Source: Bacilli bacterium
GTDB lineage: Bacteria > Bacillota_I > Bacilli_A > RFN20 > CAG-826
DNA: 53,635 nucleotides
Assembly (NCBI GenBank): GCA_017540455.1
Contig: JAFYAZ010000026.1
Location: 1 to 53,635 of the forward strand
Direction: 5' to 3'
A model generated the notes under the pieces. That model saw nothing but the letters and a program-made list of their open reading frames with translations, searched no databases and was not told the origin of the DNA. Made by a program: the position numbers and the translations under genes. Numbering within the stretch: position 1 is the first letter of the stretch; each line of letters starts with the position of its first letter. Positions 7,895 through 17,865 of this stretch are shown here, in pieces.

Positions 7895-9100
7895 ATGGGA
7901 ATTTTTGTTTATCAGGGAGATGAGGAAGGCTGTGGCCTTGCCACCCTCAAAATGCTCCTCTTGGATCTGACCAAGAAAAAAGGCTATCGCTATCTGACTT
8001 CGGAGAAAGAGACGGATATCTCATTAGAGGATATCCGGCATATTGCTTTCAAAGAAGGCGTCGACATCAAGTGGAAGCGGGCATCTTCTAAGGAAGAATT
8101 GCTCTTAGCCACGAGTTTTCCTTTACTCATTCTTTTAGAAGGAAGCAACAAAGGGCATCTTGTCTACTTAAAGAAAGGCACGAAGAAGAAATTCCTGGTT
8201 TATGACCCTGCCATTGGCAAGAGATGGGTGAAAAAGGAGGATTTCATTAAGGATTTCTCATGCGTGTATGGTGAGCCCGTTCTCTTTAGCGTCGAGAACT
8301 GTCCTTACACAAAGCCGAAGATCTTTTCAAAAAAGGGGTTCTTCCTTAGTTCGCTCACATCTTTACTTGGAATCGCATCGCTTTATTTCGGCCTCTATTT
8401 ATTAGGCAATGAGGATTCCTATATCGTTGTCGCTATTCTGCTTTCTTTATACGGATTACTGAGTGTTGGATCACGATTGATCAATGGTTTTTTCAGCCGA
8501 AGGTTCGATAAGCGGTGGCTCAAATACGTTCCTTCAAATTCGAAGAAGAAACTCGCTAAAAATTACGAGCGTTACTATGCTTTCAAGAGCTCAACCTTCC
8601 CAGCGGTCATGACGATTGTTGAGGGGGTAAGCGTCGTCTTTGGTCTTTCGTTCCTCTTTGGGCTCAATGACCCTTATTTCTATGTGTCCGCTATCGGGCT
8701 AAGCATCTATCTTGCGCTAGAAAGCGGCATTTTCAGAAAGAAGGTCGTCAAAAAGAAGGAATCGCTTGTCCTTGCCGAAGAAAATCTCCTTCAAGGCAAA
8801 GACAACATCCGAGAACAGCTCAAGAAGATGAGCTCAATAAGCAATAAGGCCTTTCAAATTGGGGAAGGTGCAACATATGTTCAAATCATCTATATGGCGG
8901 TGGCGATTGGCCTCGCGTTCATCCCTTCGATGATGAGTGAGAACTTCACGTTGAACTACTTCCTTTTCCATTTCTTTGGCCTCTTGGGACTTGGTCAAGG
9001 CATCAGGTCCCTCCTCAATTTCTTCGAGAACCGTTCCGAAAGAGAAAGAGCCTATATCTATTTCTTAGACAATTTCGTAAAAAAAGAAGACTCAAGATAA
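7895..9100 (+). CDS. C39-peptidase-like domain fused to a six-helix membrane domain, no ATPase
   Basis: 401 residues from ATG 7895. Residues 1-130 look like a C39 papain-like peptidase, the leader-cleaving domain of bacteriocin/peptide ABC exporters: Q7 and C13 in YQGDEEGCGLATLKM, H88 in NKGHLVYLK and D104 in LVYDPAIGKRW give the expected Cys-His-Asp set at the expected spacing. The rest has about six hydrophobic segments (near 149-170, 176-199, 236-256, 260-280, 327-347, 353-373) resembling an ABC exporter membrane domain. The protein then stops; there is no Walker A, LSGGQ or Walker B. No ATPase or precursor-peptide gene is adjacent. It could process or sense a peptide, or be a relic exporter half. 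Confidence 0.7.
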   Translation: MGIFVYQGDEEGCGLATLKMLLLDLTKKKGYRYLTSEKETDISLEDIRHIAFKEGVDIKWKRASSKEELLLATSFPLLILLEGSNKGHLVYLKKGTKKKFLVYDPAIGKRWVKKEDFIKDFSCVYGEPVLFSVENCPYTKPKIFSKKGFFLSSLTSLLGIASLYFGLYLLGNEDSYIVVAILLSLYGLLSVGSRLINGFFSRRFDKRWLKYVPSNSKKKLAKNYERYYAFKSSTFPAVMTIVEGVSVVFGLSFLFGLNDPYFYVSAIGLSIYLALESGIFRKKVVKKKESLVLAEENLLQGKDNIREQLKKMSSISNKAFQIGEGATYVQIIYMAVAIGLAFIPSMMSENFTLNYFLFHFFGLLGLGQGIRSLLNFFENRSERERAYIYFLDNFVKKEDSR

Positions 9101-9114
9101 TTTTATCTTGGGTC
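9089..9114 (+). terminator. Hairpin at the end of the C39-like gene
   Basis: GACTCAAGATAA and TTATCTTGGGTC form a 12-bp stem (one T.G pair) overlapping the stop codon. No T tract follows, so it may be an mRNA 3'-end stabiliser or a weak terminator before ybeY. Confidence 0.5.
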
Positions 9115-9120
9115 GTCATG

Positions 9121-9138
9121 TGCTAAAGTATTGCCGAT
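9121..9138 (+). promoter_or_regulatory. Extended -10 promoter of ybeY (near-leaderless)
   Basis: TGC directly before TAAAGT (9124-9129), nine bases before ATG 9139, with no Shine-Dalgarno between. Confidence 0.5.
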
Positions 9139-9603
9139 ATGGAAGTTGTATTTGATAACCCTTACGGAAAAGAATTCGATTGGCTTAACGAGAGGTACTC
9201 GGAAATAACCAAAGCCGCATTCTCTTACCTTGATGTGAAAGAGAATTACGAAATCGATGTTTCTCTCGTCGATGATGAGACGATTCATCAGATAAATAGG
9301 GACTATAGGAACGTTGACCGCGTTACCGACGTCATCTCTTTTGCCTTCAATGATGATAAGGACCCAAACGACCAAATCAACTCCTTAGAGGTGCAAAAGA
9401 TGTTAGGAGAAATCCTCATCTGTTTGCCTCAGGCCAAACGCCAAGCAGCCGAGATTGGAAATACCCTTGAGCGTGAACTCTCATTCCTTTTCACGCATGG
9501 GCTTCTCCATTTGCTTGGCTATGACCACATGACACCAGAAGACGAAGCTATAATGTTCCCTCTTCAAGAGAAGATTCTTGGCCTCGTAGGAGATAAAAAA
9601 TGA
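9139..9603 (+). CDS. ybeY: Endoribonuclease YbeY
   Basis: A 154-residue UPF0054 metalloprotein used in 16S rRNA 3'-end maturation and ribosome quality control. The zinc-binding signature HGLLHLLGYDH is intact near residue 120, and the TDVISFAF segment upstream is the family hallmark. It opens the ybeY-era-recO operon and overlaps era by four bases (ATGA). In Bacillus phoH, dgkA and cdd lie around here; they are absent. Confidence 0.95.
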   Translation: MEVVFDNPYGKEFDWLNERYSEITKAAFSYLDVKENYEIDVSLVDDETIHQINRDYRNVDRVTDVISFAFNDDKDPNDQINSLEVQKMLGEILICLPQAKRQAAEIGNTLERELSFLFTHGLLHLLGYDHMTPEDEAIMFPLQEKILGLVGDKK

Positions 9604-10484
9604 AAGTCGGATTCGTATCAATTCTCGGTCTTCCAAACGTTGGGAAGAGCACTTTAATAAACGCTATTCTTTCAAAGAAAGTTTCGATCGTCACTTGCAA
9701 ATCGCAGACGACCCGCGACGCTATCATGGGCGTCTATAATGAGAAAGACCTCCAGATTGTCTATATCGACACTCCAGGGCTTTTCCCTGGCGATGAAGCC
9801 CTTTACCAGATGATGGAGAAGAGCGCCCGCAGATCCATGTCCGGCGTTGATGTCATCCTTTACGTCATCGACTCTACTTCGAAGAATTACTCAAAGGACG
9901 AGGAAACCCTTGCCTCAATCAAGAGCGACGCCCCAATCATCCTTCTTTTCAATAAGATCGATGATGTCAGGGTTGAGCAGATGGAAGCACTCCTTGCCCA
10001 TTACAACGAGAAGTATCCAAACTACGAAAAGATTCAGATTTCCGCTAAAACCAACTTTGGTTTGAAAGATATCAAAAATGCGGTGGTGGCTCACCTTTCC
10101 GAAGGACTTCCATATTATCCGGAAGACGTTATCACCGATAAAGACAAGCCATTTATGGCCAAAGAAGCCATCAGAGAAGAGCTTCTCCGCTTCTTGAAAG
10201 ATGAGATTCCTCACGAATGCGCAGTTGAGGTCACTTCTTTCGAAGAGAAAGACGGCGGAATCTTCATCAAAGCCACGATCGTTTCCGAAAAAGAAGGCCA
10301 CAAGGCCATCATCATTGGAAAAGGCGGCGATATGATTAAGAAAATCTCCATGAGCGCTCGTCACAACCTCGAGAAGATGTGGCGTTCCCATGTCACGCTC
10401 ATCTGCCGCGTCGAATGCGTCCCTGGATGGAGAAACGATCCTCGCAAACTCCAGAAACTAGGATATGGCAGAAAAGACGATTAA
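9600..10484 (+). CDS. era: GTPase Era
   Basis: A 294-residue ribosome-assembly GTPase that binds the 3' end of 16S rRNA. G1 is GLPNVGKSTL, the switch II region DTPGLF, and G4 NKID. The C-terminal KH domain contains the expected HKAIIIGKGGDMIKKI. Length is normal. The start overlaps the ybeY stop, which suggests coupled translation of two enzymes acting on the same rRNA end. recO begins 20 bases before its stop. Confidence 0.97.
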   Translation: MKVGFVSILGLPNVGKSTLINAILSKKVSIVTCKSQTTRDAIMGVYNEKDLQIVYIDTPGLFPGDEALYQMMEKSARRSMSGVDVILYVIDSTSKNYSKDEETLASIKSDAPIILLFNKIDDVRVEQMEALLAHYNEKYPNYEKIQISAKTNFGLKDIKNAVVAHLSEGLPYYPEDVITDKDKPFMAKEAIREELLRFLKDEIPHECAVEVTSFEEKDGGIFIKATIVSEKEGHKAIIIGKGGDMIKKISMSARHNLEKMWRSHVTLICRVECVPGWRNDPRKLQKLGYGRKDD

Positions 10485-11184
10485 GAACATCGAAGGCATC
10501 GTCCTTCGTTCAACCCCATATAAAGAAAGTGACGCCATGGTCAATGTTTTGTCGCATGACGGTCTCTTTTCTTTTTTAGGCAGGGGTGTTCAAAAGAACA
10601 TCAGCAAGAACTTCGCTTCCTGCCAACTTCTCTCCAAAGCCAAATTCTCATTGGTTGAACAAAAGAACGGTGGGTATGCCCTTTCAGAGAGCGAGGTCAT
10701 TTCCTTGCCTGATGGCAAAGGGGATTTGACGAGATTAGCCATTTTTAGCTTCCTTAGTGAGGTCAGCGTCAAGCTCATCTCAGAAGAAGAGGCTGGTCAG
10801 ATCTATCCTTGGCTTTGCCAAACCATGGATTTGCTCAAAGAGCCAGGCAAAGAAGCATCCAGTGCGTTGATTTACCTATGCCATTTGTTATCCGTCATTG
10901 GCTACGGTTTAGAGGTCAATGAGTGTGTCACGTGTGGCAAAAAAACCAATATTGTTGGCGTTTCCTTTAGAGATGGTGGCTTTGTTTGTTCCGATTGTGC
11001 CTCGCCTTCTATGAAGATGACACCAAGAAACCTCAAGATCCTCAGATTCTGCTTCAAATGTGGACTTGAGGATGCCTTAAGGGTCAGCTTTGAACCTAAA
11101 GAAAGCCTTTCTTTATTAAAGAACCTTATTAGTTACGTTGAAGATTTCACGGGCGTCAAAGTCAGAAGTCTTGAGTTGCTTTAA
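10465..11184 (+). CDS. recO: DNA repair protein RecO
   Basis: A 239-residue recombination mediator that with RecR loads RecA onto SSB-coated DNA. The N-terminal OB fold has [22 protein letters not shown], and the C-terminal part has a zinc motif, CVTCGKKT and later CSDC. It overlaps era by 20 bases. Start choice follows the family N-terminus, a short lead-in before the OB fold. Confidence 0.94.
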   Translation: MAEKTIKNIEGIVLRSTPYKESDAMVNVLSHDGLFSFLGRGVQKNISKNFASCQLLSKAKFSLVEQKNGGYALSESEVISLPDGKGDLTRLAIFSFLSEVSVKLISEEEAGQIYPWLCQTMDLLKEPGKEASSALIYLCHLLSVIGYGLEVNECVTCGKKTNIVGVSFRDGGFVCSDCASPSMKMTPRNLKILRFCFKCGLEDALRVSFEPKESLSLLKNLISYVEDFTGVKVRSLELL

Positions 11185-11219
11185 AAACCACTTTAAAATC
11201 AAAAGTGTTCACTTATAAA

Positions 11220-11257
11220 GGGTTGACTTTGATATTTGTCAACCCCCATATTATACT
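11220..11257 (+). promoter_or_regulatory. glyS promoter with an overlapping inverted repeat
   Basis: TTGATA (11229-11234), 17-bp spacer, TATACT (11252-11257). GGGTTGAC (11220-11227) and GTCAACCC (11238-11245), a perfect 8-bp inverted repeat with a 10-bp centre, flank the -35 and reach into the spacer, a typical operator position. No T-box leader is present before glyS, although this family often has one. Confidence 0.65.
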
Positions 11258-11297
11258 AGGCTCTCGTAGAGAGAATTTTTTATTCGAAAGGATTGAT

Positions 11298-12677
11298 ATG
11301 GCAAACAAAAACTCATTTGAGAAAATCACGACCCATCTTCAACAGACCGGTTATGTTTTTCCAGGTTCACAAATATATGGAGGCTTATCCAACAGTTGGG
11401 ACTACGGCCCATTAGGCGCCGAGCTCAAGAAGAACGTCCGTGAGGCATGGTGGAAGAGATTCGTTCAGGAATCCCCAACCAACGTCGGCATTGATGCTGG
11501 CATTCTTATGAACCCACGCGTTTGGGAAGCCACCGGTCACGTCACGACCTTCAATGATCCAATGGTCGACTGCAAGGCTTGCAAAGCCCGTCACCGTGCC
11601 GATGAACTCATCAAATCCGAATTCCCAGATGCCGATGTCGATAACATGACCTTCGAGCAGATGGATGAATTCATCAAAGAGCATGACGTTAAGTGCCCAG
11701 TCTGCGGAAAGGCTGATTTCACTCCAATCCGTAAGTTCAACATGATGTTCAAGACCCACATCGGTGTTACCGATGACAGCAGCAGCGTCGTCTACCTCCG
11801 TCCAGAGACCGCTCAAGGTGTCTTCGTTAACTTCAAGAACGTCCAGCGTACCCAGAGAAAGAAGCTCCCATTCGGTATTTGCCAGACTGGTAAGAGCTTC
11901 CGTAACGAAATCACCCCAGGGAACTTCACTTTCCGTATCCGCGAGTTCGATCAGATGGAAATGGAATTCTTCTGCAAGCCAGGAACCGACCTTGAATGGT
12001 TCGCTTACTGGAAGGATTACTGCCTCAAATTCGTCGAAAGCCTTGGACCAAAAGCCGAAAACCTTCGCTTCCGCGATCATGAGCCAGCCGAGCTTGCTTT
12101 CTACTCCAAAGCCACGACTGACGTCGAATATGATTTCCCGGATCTCGGTTGGGGAGAAATCCTCGGTGTCGCCGACAGAACCGACTATGATTTGAAGCGT
12201 CACCAGGAATACAGCAAAGAGGATATGACCTACTTTGATCCTGAGACCAACGAGAAATACATCCCTTATGTCATCGAACCATCCATGGGTCTTGATCGAC
12301 TCATGCTCATGGTCATGATGGACAGCTACGATGAGGAGACCTTGGAAGGTGGCGACATCCGTACCGTCATGCACATCCTCCCAGCTCTTGCCCCATACAA
12401 AGTTGCAGTTCTCCCATTATCCAAGAAGCTTGAAGACAAGGCTAAAGAAGTCCTTTCCGTCCTCAACAAGCATTTCCAGGTTACCTATGATGTCACCGGT
12501 TCAATCGGCAAGCGTTACCGCCGCCAGGACGAAATCGGCACCCCATACTGCGTAACCGTTGACTTCGATACTCTTGAAGACAACACCGTCACCATCCGCG
12601 ACCGCGATACCATGCAGCAAATCCGCATGCCTATCGACGAGCTCGTCAAACATTTCGAAGACAAATTCGTATTCTAA
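11298..12677 (+). CDS. glyS: Glycyl-tRNA synthetase, single-chain dimeric type
   Basis: 459 residues from ATG 11298, chosen because [40 protein letters not shown] is the conserved start and AAAGGAT precedes it; an open frame continues upstream through the promoter. This is the eukaryote/archaea-type class II GlyRS (alpha2), not the alpha2beta2 form. Motif 2 ([25 protein letters not shown]) and motif 3 ([18 protein letters not shown]) are clear, and the C-terminal anticodon-binding domain follows. Two CxxC pairs in the insertion (CKAC, CPVC) may bind zinc. Confidence 0.97.
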   Translation: MANKNSFEKITTHLQQTGYVFPGSQIYGGLSNSWDYGPLGAELKKNVREAWWKRFVQESPTNVGIDAGILMNPRVWEATGHVTTFNDPMVDCKACKARHRADELIKSEFPDADVDNMTFEQMDEFIKEHDVKCPVCGKADFTPIRKFNMMFKTHIGVTDDSSSVVYLRPETAQGVFVNFKNVQRTQRKKLPFGICQTGKSFRNEITPGNFTFRIREFDQMEMEFFCKPGTDLEWFAYWKDYCLKFVESLGPKAENLRFRDHEPAELAFYSKATTDVEYDFPDLGWGEILGVADRTDYDLKRHQEYSKEDMTYFDPETNEKYIPYVIEPSMGLDRLMLMVMMDSYDEETLEGGDIRTVMHILPALAPYKVAVLPLSKKLEDKAKEVLSVLNKHFQVTYDVTGSIGKRYRRQDEIGTPYCVTVDFDTLEDNTVTIRDRDTMQQIRMPIDELVKHFEDKFVF

Positions 12678-12699
12678 GTTCGCTTAAAGGAGGCAATTG

Positions 12700-14523
12700 A
12701 TGGCCTATTCACCTGAACTCATCGACGCATTATTGGCCCAAACCGATATCGTCGATGTCATCAAGGCTTACATCCCGGTTACCAAAAAGGGTCGCAACTA
12801 CATGGCCCTTTGTCCTTTTCATGATGACAAGCACCCAAGTTTGTCCATCTCCCCAGAGAGACAAATCTTCAAATGCTTCGTCTGTGGAACAGCCGGAAAC
12901 GCCATCACATTTGTCTCCAAATACGAGAAGATTTCTTATGGCGAAGCTGTCCGTAAGGTAGCCGATATTGTCGGCTTCCATGACGACAGACTCGAAAAAG
13001 AGGCCTTTGTCCCCAAGAAAGACCTAACTCTTGAACCTTTATATAACTGCATCAATGACTTGCAGAAGTTCTATGAGTACGACCTCAGCATCCCTGAAGG
13101 CAAGATAGCGAAAGATTACCTTGCCGAAAGGAACATCGACGAGGCACAGGTAAAGAAATACAAAATCGGTTATTCCTTAGCCGATGGCCGAAAGACCATC
13201 GAGTTCTTGCTCGCCCATAACCATTCCCTCAAGTCAATTGAGGACATCGGCATTGCCTTAGCGAGCAATAACGCCAAAGACGCTAACGCCGGAAGACTTA
13301 TCTTCCCGTTATGCGATCCAAATGGCCAGGTCGTCGGATTCAGCGCTCGTAAGCTCAAGAAAGAGCAGGATCCGAAGTACGTCAATTCTCCTGAGACCCC
13401 AATCTTCCATAAAGGAAAGATTCTCTATAACTACCATAACGTCAAAGGAATCACCCGCCATGAAGGCTATGTCTACGTCCTTGAAGGATTCATGGACGTC
13501 ATGGCTCTCGACAAAGCAGGAATTCCTAGCGCCGTCGCCCTTATGGGTACCGCCTTATCATCTGACCAAATCGCATTATTAAGGAAACTTAACTGCGAAA
13601 TAAGGCTTTGCCTTGATGGTGATGCCGCCGGCCAAATTGGCATGATGAAGATCATCACTCAGCTTAATGCTGCCGGCTTGCAATACCGTTTGGTCAGCAA
13701 TCCTAACGATCTACGCGACCCAGACGACATTCTCCAAGAAAGCGGTCCTGAGGCCTTAAAGGAAGCCATGTCCCATCTTGTCGATGCGATGGACTTCCAA
13801 ATTAACTATTACCTCAACGTCAAGAAACTTGAGACACCTGATGAACGCCGCAAAGTCATGCTTTACTTCATTAGGTTCCTCAGAAATGTCCCGGCGGGAA
13901 TCGACCGTGATAACTACATTGCCAAACTCTCAAAAGCGACTGGCTATGAGATGGAGGCAATCAGGTTTCAAATCAACCGAAAGATCGTCAGCAAAGAGGA
14001 CGAAGAGGAGGCGAGCATCGCCGTTGATGAACTCGACTTCTCAAGACTCCACCCTGAAAAACTCCTCCAAAAGAGGCTTCTTAGGGCGGAACGACAGGCT
14101 CTCTACTATATGCTTAACGAGATGAGTGCAGTCAAATACTTCGAAGATAAGATCGGCAATTTCTATACATCGGTCTACAACCAGATCGCCAACTACATCG
14201 TCGATTACCAAGAGTCGCGAAAGGAAAGCGTTACATTGCCGTTGCTTATCAACGATATCTCGAACGCCAACGATGAAGACGCTGATACGCTTATCAGCCG
14301 TCTGACCGAAATATCATCTGAACGTTATTACCCGCCTTACACTGACCAAGGGATGCAAGAGGTAATCAGCGTCATCAAAGACGAGAAAGACAAGATATTC
14401 GATCGTGAGCAAACCACCAAAGCCATATCAAGGAAAGATGCCGACCCTCATCAGATCGGCGAAGCCCTCAAAGACTTTGCTGCCAGACAAAGAGAGCGAC
14501 TCAAACGAAATAAAAAAGATTAA
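12700..14523 (+). CDS. dnaG: DNA primase
   Basis: 607 residues from ATG 12700, which has AAAGGAGG seven bases upstream; the TTG one codon earlier is not needed. The CHC2 zinc finger reads [12 protein letters not shown] then CFVC. The TOPRIM catalytic core includes [13 protein letters not shown] and [11 protein letters not shown]. The C-terminal helical domain, which contacts the replicative helicase, is divergent as usual. It forms the conserved macromolecular-synthesis pair with rpoD, 19 bases downstream. Confidence 0.97.
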   Translation: MAYSPELIDALLAQTDIVDVIKAYIPVTKKGRNYMALCPFHDDKHPSLSISPERQIFKCFVCGTAGNAITFVSKYEKISYGEAVRKVADIVGFHDDRLEKEAFVPKKDLTLEPLYNCINDLQKFYEYDLSIPEGKIAKDYLAERNIDEAQVKKYKIGYSLADGRKTIEFLLAHNHSLKSIEDIGIALASNNAKDANAGRLIFPLCDPNGQVVGFSARKLKKEQDPKYVNSPETPIFHKGKILYNYHNVKGITRHEGYVYVLEGFMDVMALDKAGIPSAVALMGTALSSDQIALLRKLNCEIRLCLDGDAAGQIGMMKIITQLNAAGLQYRLVSNPNDLRDPDDILQESGPEALKEAMSHLVDAMDFQINYYLNVKKLETPDERRKVMLYFIRFLRNVPAGIDRDNYIAKLSKATGYEMEAIRFQINRKIVSKEDEEEASIAVDELDFSRLHPEKLLQKRLLRAERQALYYMLNEMSAVKYFEDKIGNFYTSVYNQIANYIVDYQESRKESVTLPLLINDISNANDEDADTLISRLTEISSERYYPPYTDQGMQEVISVIKDEKDKIFDREQTTKAISRKDADPHQIGEALKDFAARQRERLKRNKKD

Positions 14524-14542
14524 AGAAAGGAAGCAAAACCCC

Positions 14543-16081
14543 ATGCCAAAGAAAGAAAAACAAGAACTTGCTGAAGAGAAGAAAACCAAGAAGTCTCCTG
14601 CTAAGAAAGCAGCCAAAAAGAAAGCCGAGGATGATGCTTTCGAATCTTTTGACGCCGGATTCAACGACGTCGATATCGATGATTCTGAGGATTCTGGCAT
14701 TGATAAAACCTTAGAAGCCATCAAGAAACAATTCATGAAAAAGGCCAAGTCCAGCGGCTCGGTCAACCAAGAAGAGCTCATGGATGTCGCTGCGAAACAC
14801 GATATCAGTGAGAACGACCTAGAGCGCCTCATCGCTTACTTCAGCGAGAACAATGTTAAAGTCATCACTGATGAAGAAGAAGCCGAAGATGAAGACATCG
14901 ATCCATCGATGCTCGATCTCGAAAAAGCCAACCGCGAAGCCGAAGAAGAAATCGATGACGTCGATATCGATGAAACCGATCAGGAAATCGCTAACATCGA
15001 TGACAGCACGATTGATGAGTTCGCTAGAGTCCAATCCGGCGACGTCAAAGTCAATGACTCCGTCAAGATGTACCTCAAGGAAATCGGCAAGGTCCGCTTG
15101 CTTACCGCCAAAGAGGAAACCGAGCTCGCCGAAACCATCAAACGTGGCGAGGCTGCAAAAGAACAGTACGACAAGAGAATCGCCCACAAGGACGAGGAAT
15201 TAGCCGCTCTTAAGGCCAAATGTGAGGCCGAAGGGCTCGATCTTAGCGTTGAAACAAGCAAGCTCGAGGCCGACTTAAGAGGCCTTTACTACGAAGGTGA
15301 GGAAGGCGTTAACGCTAAGAACCGCTTAATCACCGCGAACCTCCGTCTTGTCATCGCTATCGCCAAGCACTACGTTGGCCGTGGCATGCATTTCCTTGAT
15401 CTGATTCAGGAAGGCAACATGGGTCTTATCAAAGCCGTTGAGAAATTCGACTACACCAAAGGTTTTAAGTTCTCGACCTACGCCACTTGGTGGATCCGTC
15501 AGGCCATTACCCGTGCCATCGCTGACCAAGCCAGAACCATCCGTATCCCAGTTCATATGGTTGAAACCATCAACAAGATGACCAGGGTTCAGCGTCAGCT
15601 TGTCCAAGAACTTGGCAGAGACCCAACACCAGAGGAAATCAGCAAGAAGATGGAAGGCGCTCTCACCCCAGAAAGAATCCGTGAAATTCAGCGCATCGCT
15701 CTTGAACCAGTTTCCCTTGAAACTCCAATCGGCGAGGAAGACGATTCCCACCTTGGCGATTTTATCGAAGATAAAGAAGTCCAATCCCCAGAGGAATTCA
15801 CCACAAAATCCCTCTTAAAGGATGAACTTTACGAAATCATGCACGATTTAACCGACCGCGAAGAAAGAGTCCTCAGACTCCGCTACGGCCTTGATGACAA
15901 CCGTCCAAGGACCCTTGAGGAAGTTGGCAAGGAATTCGGTGTTACTCGTGAGCGTATCCGTCAGATTGAAGCCAAAGCTATCAGAAAGCTCCGCCATCCA
16001 ACGAGAGCTAAGAGACTTGGCGACTATCAGGACGCTTATTACCCAGAGGGACCAGATACCCATTCCAAGGGCAATAAATAA
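14543..16081 (+). CDS. rpoD: Primary sigma factor SigA/RpoD
   Basis: 512 residues from ATG 14543, preceded by AAAGGAAG. The open frame reaches back into dnaG but the conserved product starts here. A Lys/Ala-rich N-terminus and a long acidic stretch precede region 1.2 ([15 protein letters not shown]). Region 2 is intact ([21 protein letters not shown], then [17 protein letters not shown]), as is region 4 ([20 protein letters not shown]). It recognises the TTGACA/TATAAT-like promoters seen in the window. The extended -10 contact residues in region 3 lie in [13 protein letters not shown] onward. Length is longer than Bacillus SigA (371) owing to the charged N-terminus. Confidence 0.97.
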   Translation: MPKKEKQELAEEKKTKKSPAKKAAKKKAEDDAFESFDAGFNDVDIDDSEDSGIDKTLEAIKKQFMKKAKSSGSVNQEELMDVAAKHDISENDLERLIAYFSENNVKVITDEEEAEDEDIDPSMLDLEKANREAEEEIDDVDIDETDQEIANIDDSTIDEFARVQSGDVKVNDSVKMYLKEIGKVRLLTAKEETELAETIKRGEAAKEQYDKRIAHKDEELAALKAKCEAEGLDLSVETSKLEADLRGLYYEGEEGVNAKNRLITANLRLVIAIAKHYVGRGMHFLDLIQEGNMGLIKAVEKFDYTKGFKFSTYATWWIRQAITRAIADQARTIRIPVHMVETINKMTRVQRQLVQELGRDPTPEEISKKMEGALTPERIREIQRIALEPVSLETPIGEEDDSHLGDFIEDKEVQSPEEFTTKSLLKDELYEIMHDLTDREERVLRLRYGLDDNRPRTLEEVGKEFGVTRERIRQIEAKAIRKLRHPTRAKRLGDYQDAYYPEGPDTHSKGNK

Positions 16082-16102
16082 CCTTTATTCGACACAAATA
16101 CG

Positions 16103-16783
16103 ATGAAAAAGCTTTCTAACAGGTTGTTAAAACTTGCGGAATACGTTGTTCCAGGTTCTTTCGTCGCAGATATCGGAAGCGACCATTGTCTGCTTCCGAT
16201 TTTCTTATGCCAGCAAGGATTGGTAGCCGGAGCCTTCGCCGTCGATAACAAAAAAGGTCCTTACGGAAGAATGGTCGAGGCAATTAAAGAATCAGGGTTA
16301 GAGGAAAAGATCTCTCCTTCGCTCAGCAACGGCATCGAAAAGTTGGACCCAAGATGCGACACCATTGTCTTAGCTGGTATGGGTGGTCGTTTAATATCAG
16401 AAATTTTGACTAGCCATAAAGAAAGATTGGAGAACATCAAATATATCTTGGTTGATGCCCATACAGACCTTGAATTCGTCTATGATGTTCTAGCTTCATT
16501 GGGCTATGAGATCGAAATGAGCGAGTTCCTCATAGATAAAGACAAACCGTATGACATAATGCGGTGGACGAAGGCTGCTACAAAACCATCCTACACAAGC
16601 CTTGAGAAGAAGTATGGATACTTTAACGTCCAGCAGCCAAACAAGGCTTGGAGAGATTATTATTCGAGGCAGATAGAGATCAGCGAGAACATCAAAAAGG
16701 TTCTTCCTAAGGATTCAGGCAAAATTCAGGAATTGGAAGCCCAAATCAGCGAGATAAAAAACATATTAAAAATAGGCGATTGA
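16103..16783 (+). CDS. trmK: tRNA (adenine22-N1)-methyltransferase TrmK
   Basis: A 226-residue Rossmann-fold enzyme that methylates A22 of tRNA. Motif I is FVADIGSDHCLLPIFL; the family-specific IVLAGMGGRLISEIL follows. The C-terminal half is a predicted coiled coil. Gene order rpoD-trmK is conserved in Firmicutes. Its normal neighbour nif3/yqfO is missing. The stop codon TGA lies inside the downstream hairpin. Confidence 0.93.
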   Translation: MKKLSNRLLKLAEYVVPGSFVADIGSDHCLLPIFLCQQGLVAGAFAVDNKKGPYGRMVEAIKESGLEEKISPSLSNGIEKLDPRCDTIVLAGMGGRLISEILTSHKERLENIKYILVDAHTDLEFVYDVLASLGYEIEMSEFLIDKDKPYDIMRWTKAATKPSYTSLEKKYGYFNVQQPNKAWRDYYSRQIEISENIKKVLPKDSGKIQELEAQISEIKNILKIGD

Positions 16784-16802
16784 TATTTCATTCGCCTATT
16801 TT
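16769..16802. terminator. Bidirectional terminator between trmK and ispH
   Basis: AAAATAGGCGA (16769-16779) pairs perfectly with TCGCCTATTTT (16792-16802). A and T tracts on both sides fit termination of trmK from the left and possibly of ispH from the right. The rest of the gap to 16930 is AT-rich with one ACTACTAACTAA motif at 16864. Confidence 0.85.
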
Positions 16803-16930
16803 GATAGTTTCATTACATTTCATTTGATAGATAAGTAGTTGTGCTTAATGAAAATTCTTCCAAACTACTAACTAACAACTAGGTTAAAACTAACGCCTTT
16901 CTAAACGACTGGAACGATTTTTCGCTGAAA

Positions 16931-17803
16931 TTAGACCTTTTCAAGGTAGGCTTTAACTTCCTCAAATTCCCTTAATCCAGTCGATGCTCCGCTGATCAAA
17001 GCGGCGTGTTTTGATTTCTTAAGGAAAATCTTTTTAAGGTCCTCGACATCAAGGCATCTGAGCACGACAGCCTTTGGATATTTGGCTGTAGCAAGGTCAT
17101 ATAACTTCATGGTGTTGTTGCTGGTTTTGGAACCCATCACTATATAAAGATCTATATCGCTTGGAGCGGTGCAAATGGCACTTTGTCGTTTGTCTGTAGC
17201 ATCACAAACCCTTGCAGCGACGTCGATTTCAGGAAAATGGTCTTTAAGTAAGGAAACTGATTCTTTCATCTCTTCAGTTCCCATGGTTGTTTGGGAGACT
17301 AAAAGTGGATTTTTGACGCTTATTTGAGCAAAATCGAAGGATTTTTGAGGTTCATAGAGGAAAATTTTGGATTCGTCGATCTTAAGAGTGCCTTCAGTTT
17401 CGGCATGACCGGCTTGTCCGATGTAGATGACCTCGCCGCCTTCCATAATCCTTTTCTTAATAAGAGTGGAATTGGCTCTTACGAAAGGACAGGTTGCGTC
17501 ATATCTAATTAATCCTTTAGCTATTGCTTTCTCGTCGAGGTGAGGATCGTGGCCATGGGCAGAAAATACGATAATATCGCCCTTTTTAAGCGTATCAATC
17601 CATTCAGAAAGGCTCTTTTTGCGTTCATCTAAAATGATGAAACCGTCTTTCTCAAGGTCGCTGATAACTTTCTCGTTGTGAACAAGGTTCCCGAGAATAT
17701 AAATAGGCTGGTTCGGGTGTTCTTTCTTGGCTTTGTAAGCATGATCAAGAGCTCTTTGAACTCCTGCGCAGAAGCCGTGGGGATTTATCACTGTGACCTT
17801 CAT
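16931..17803 (-). CDS. ispH: 4-hydroxy-3-methylbut-2-enyl diphosphate reductase IspH
   Basis: 290 residues from ATG 17803 (MKVTVINPHGFCAGVQRAL). It is the last enzyme of the MEP pathway, making IPP and DMAPP from HMBPP with a [4Fe-4S] cluster. The cluster cysteines are in GFCAGV, DATCPFV and RVCDATDKRQ, and the HGH substrate loop (FSAHGHDPH) is present. GATAAT ends seven bases before the start codon, predicting a leaderless message. It is divergent from the DEAD-box gene and convergent with trmK. dxs and ispG are in this window but not linked to it. Confidence 0.96.
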   Translation of the reverse strand: MKVTVINPHGFCAGVQRALDHAYKAKKEHPNQPIYILGNLVHNEKVISDLEKDGFIILDERKKSLSEWIDTLKKGDIIVFSAHGHDPHLDEKAIAKGLIRYDATCPFVRANSTLIKKRIMEGGEVIYIGQAGHAETEGTLKIDESKIFLYEPQKSFDFAQISVKNPLLVSQTTMGTEEMKESVSLLKDHFPEIDVAARVCDATDKRQSAICTAPSDIDLYIVMGSKTSNNTMKLYDLATAKYPKAVVLRCLDVEDLKKIFLKKSKHAALISGASTGLREFEEVKAYLEKV

Positions 17804-17810
17804 GGCTTTA

Positions 17811-17816
17811 ATTATC
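17811..17816 (-). promoter_or_regulatory. -10 element of ispH
   Basis: GATAAT on the minus strand, seven bases upstream of ATG 17803. An AGGAG lies upstream of the -10 and so cannot act as a ribosome site for the predicted transcript. Confidence 0.55.
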
Positions 17817-17850
17817 ACTCCTATATGATGCGAATAAAAGGAACTTCCTC

Positions 17851-17856
17851 TATAAT
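17851..17856 (+). promoter_or_regulatory. -10 element of the DEAD-box helicase gene
   Basis: A perfect TATAAT nine bases before ATG 17866, with no Shine-Dalgarno between; predicts a leader of zero to a few bases. It is back-to-back with the ispH promoter. Confidence 0.7.
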
Positions 17857-17865
17857 AAACTCATT

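Noticed and set aside
11258-11285. Attenuator-like CTCTC-GTA-GAGAG plus T6 in the glyS leader
   Set aside because: The stem is only 5 bp and would start at or before the predicted transcription start, so it could not form fully in the RNA.
11412-12374. Long (320-codon) minus-strand open frame inside glyS
   Set aside because: It mirrors the codon usage of glyS in the opposite frame and has no start signal; glyS itself is certain.
15326-15784. Large minus-strand frame within rpoD, and similar ones in aspS and tkt
   Set aside because: Frames opposite highly expressed, biased-codon genes; all lack family features.
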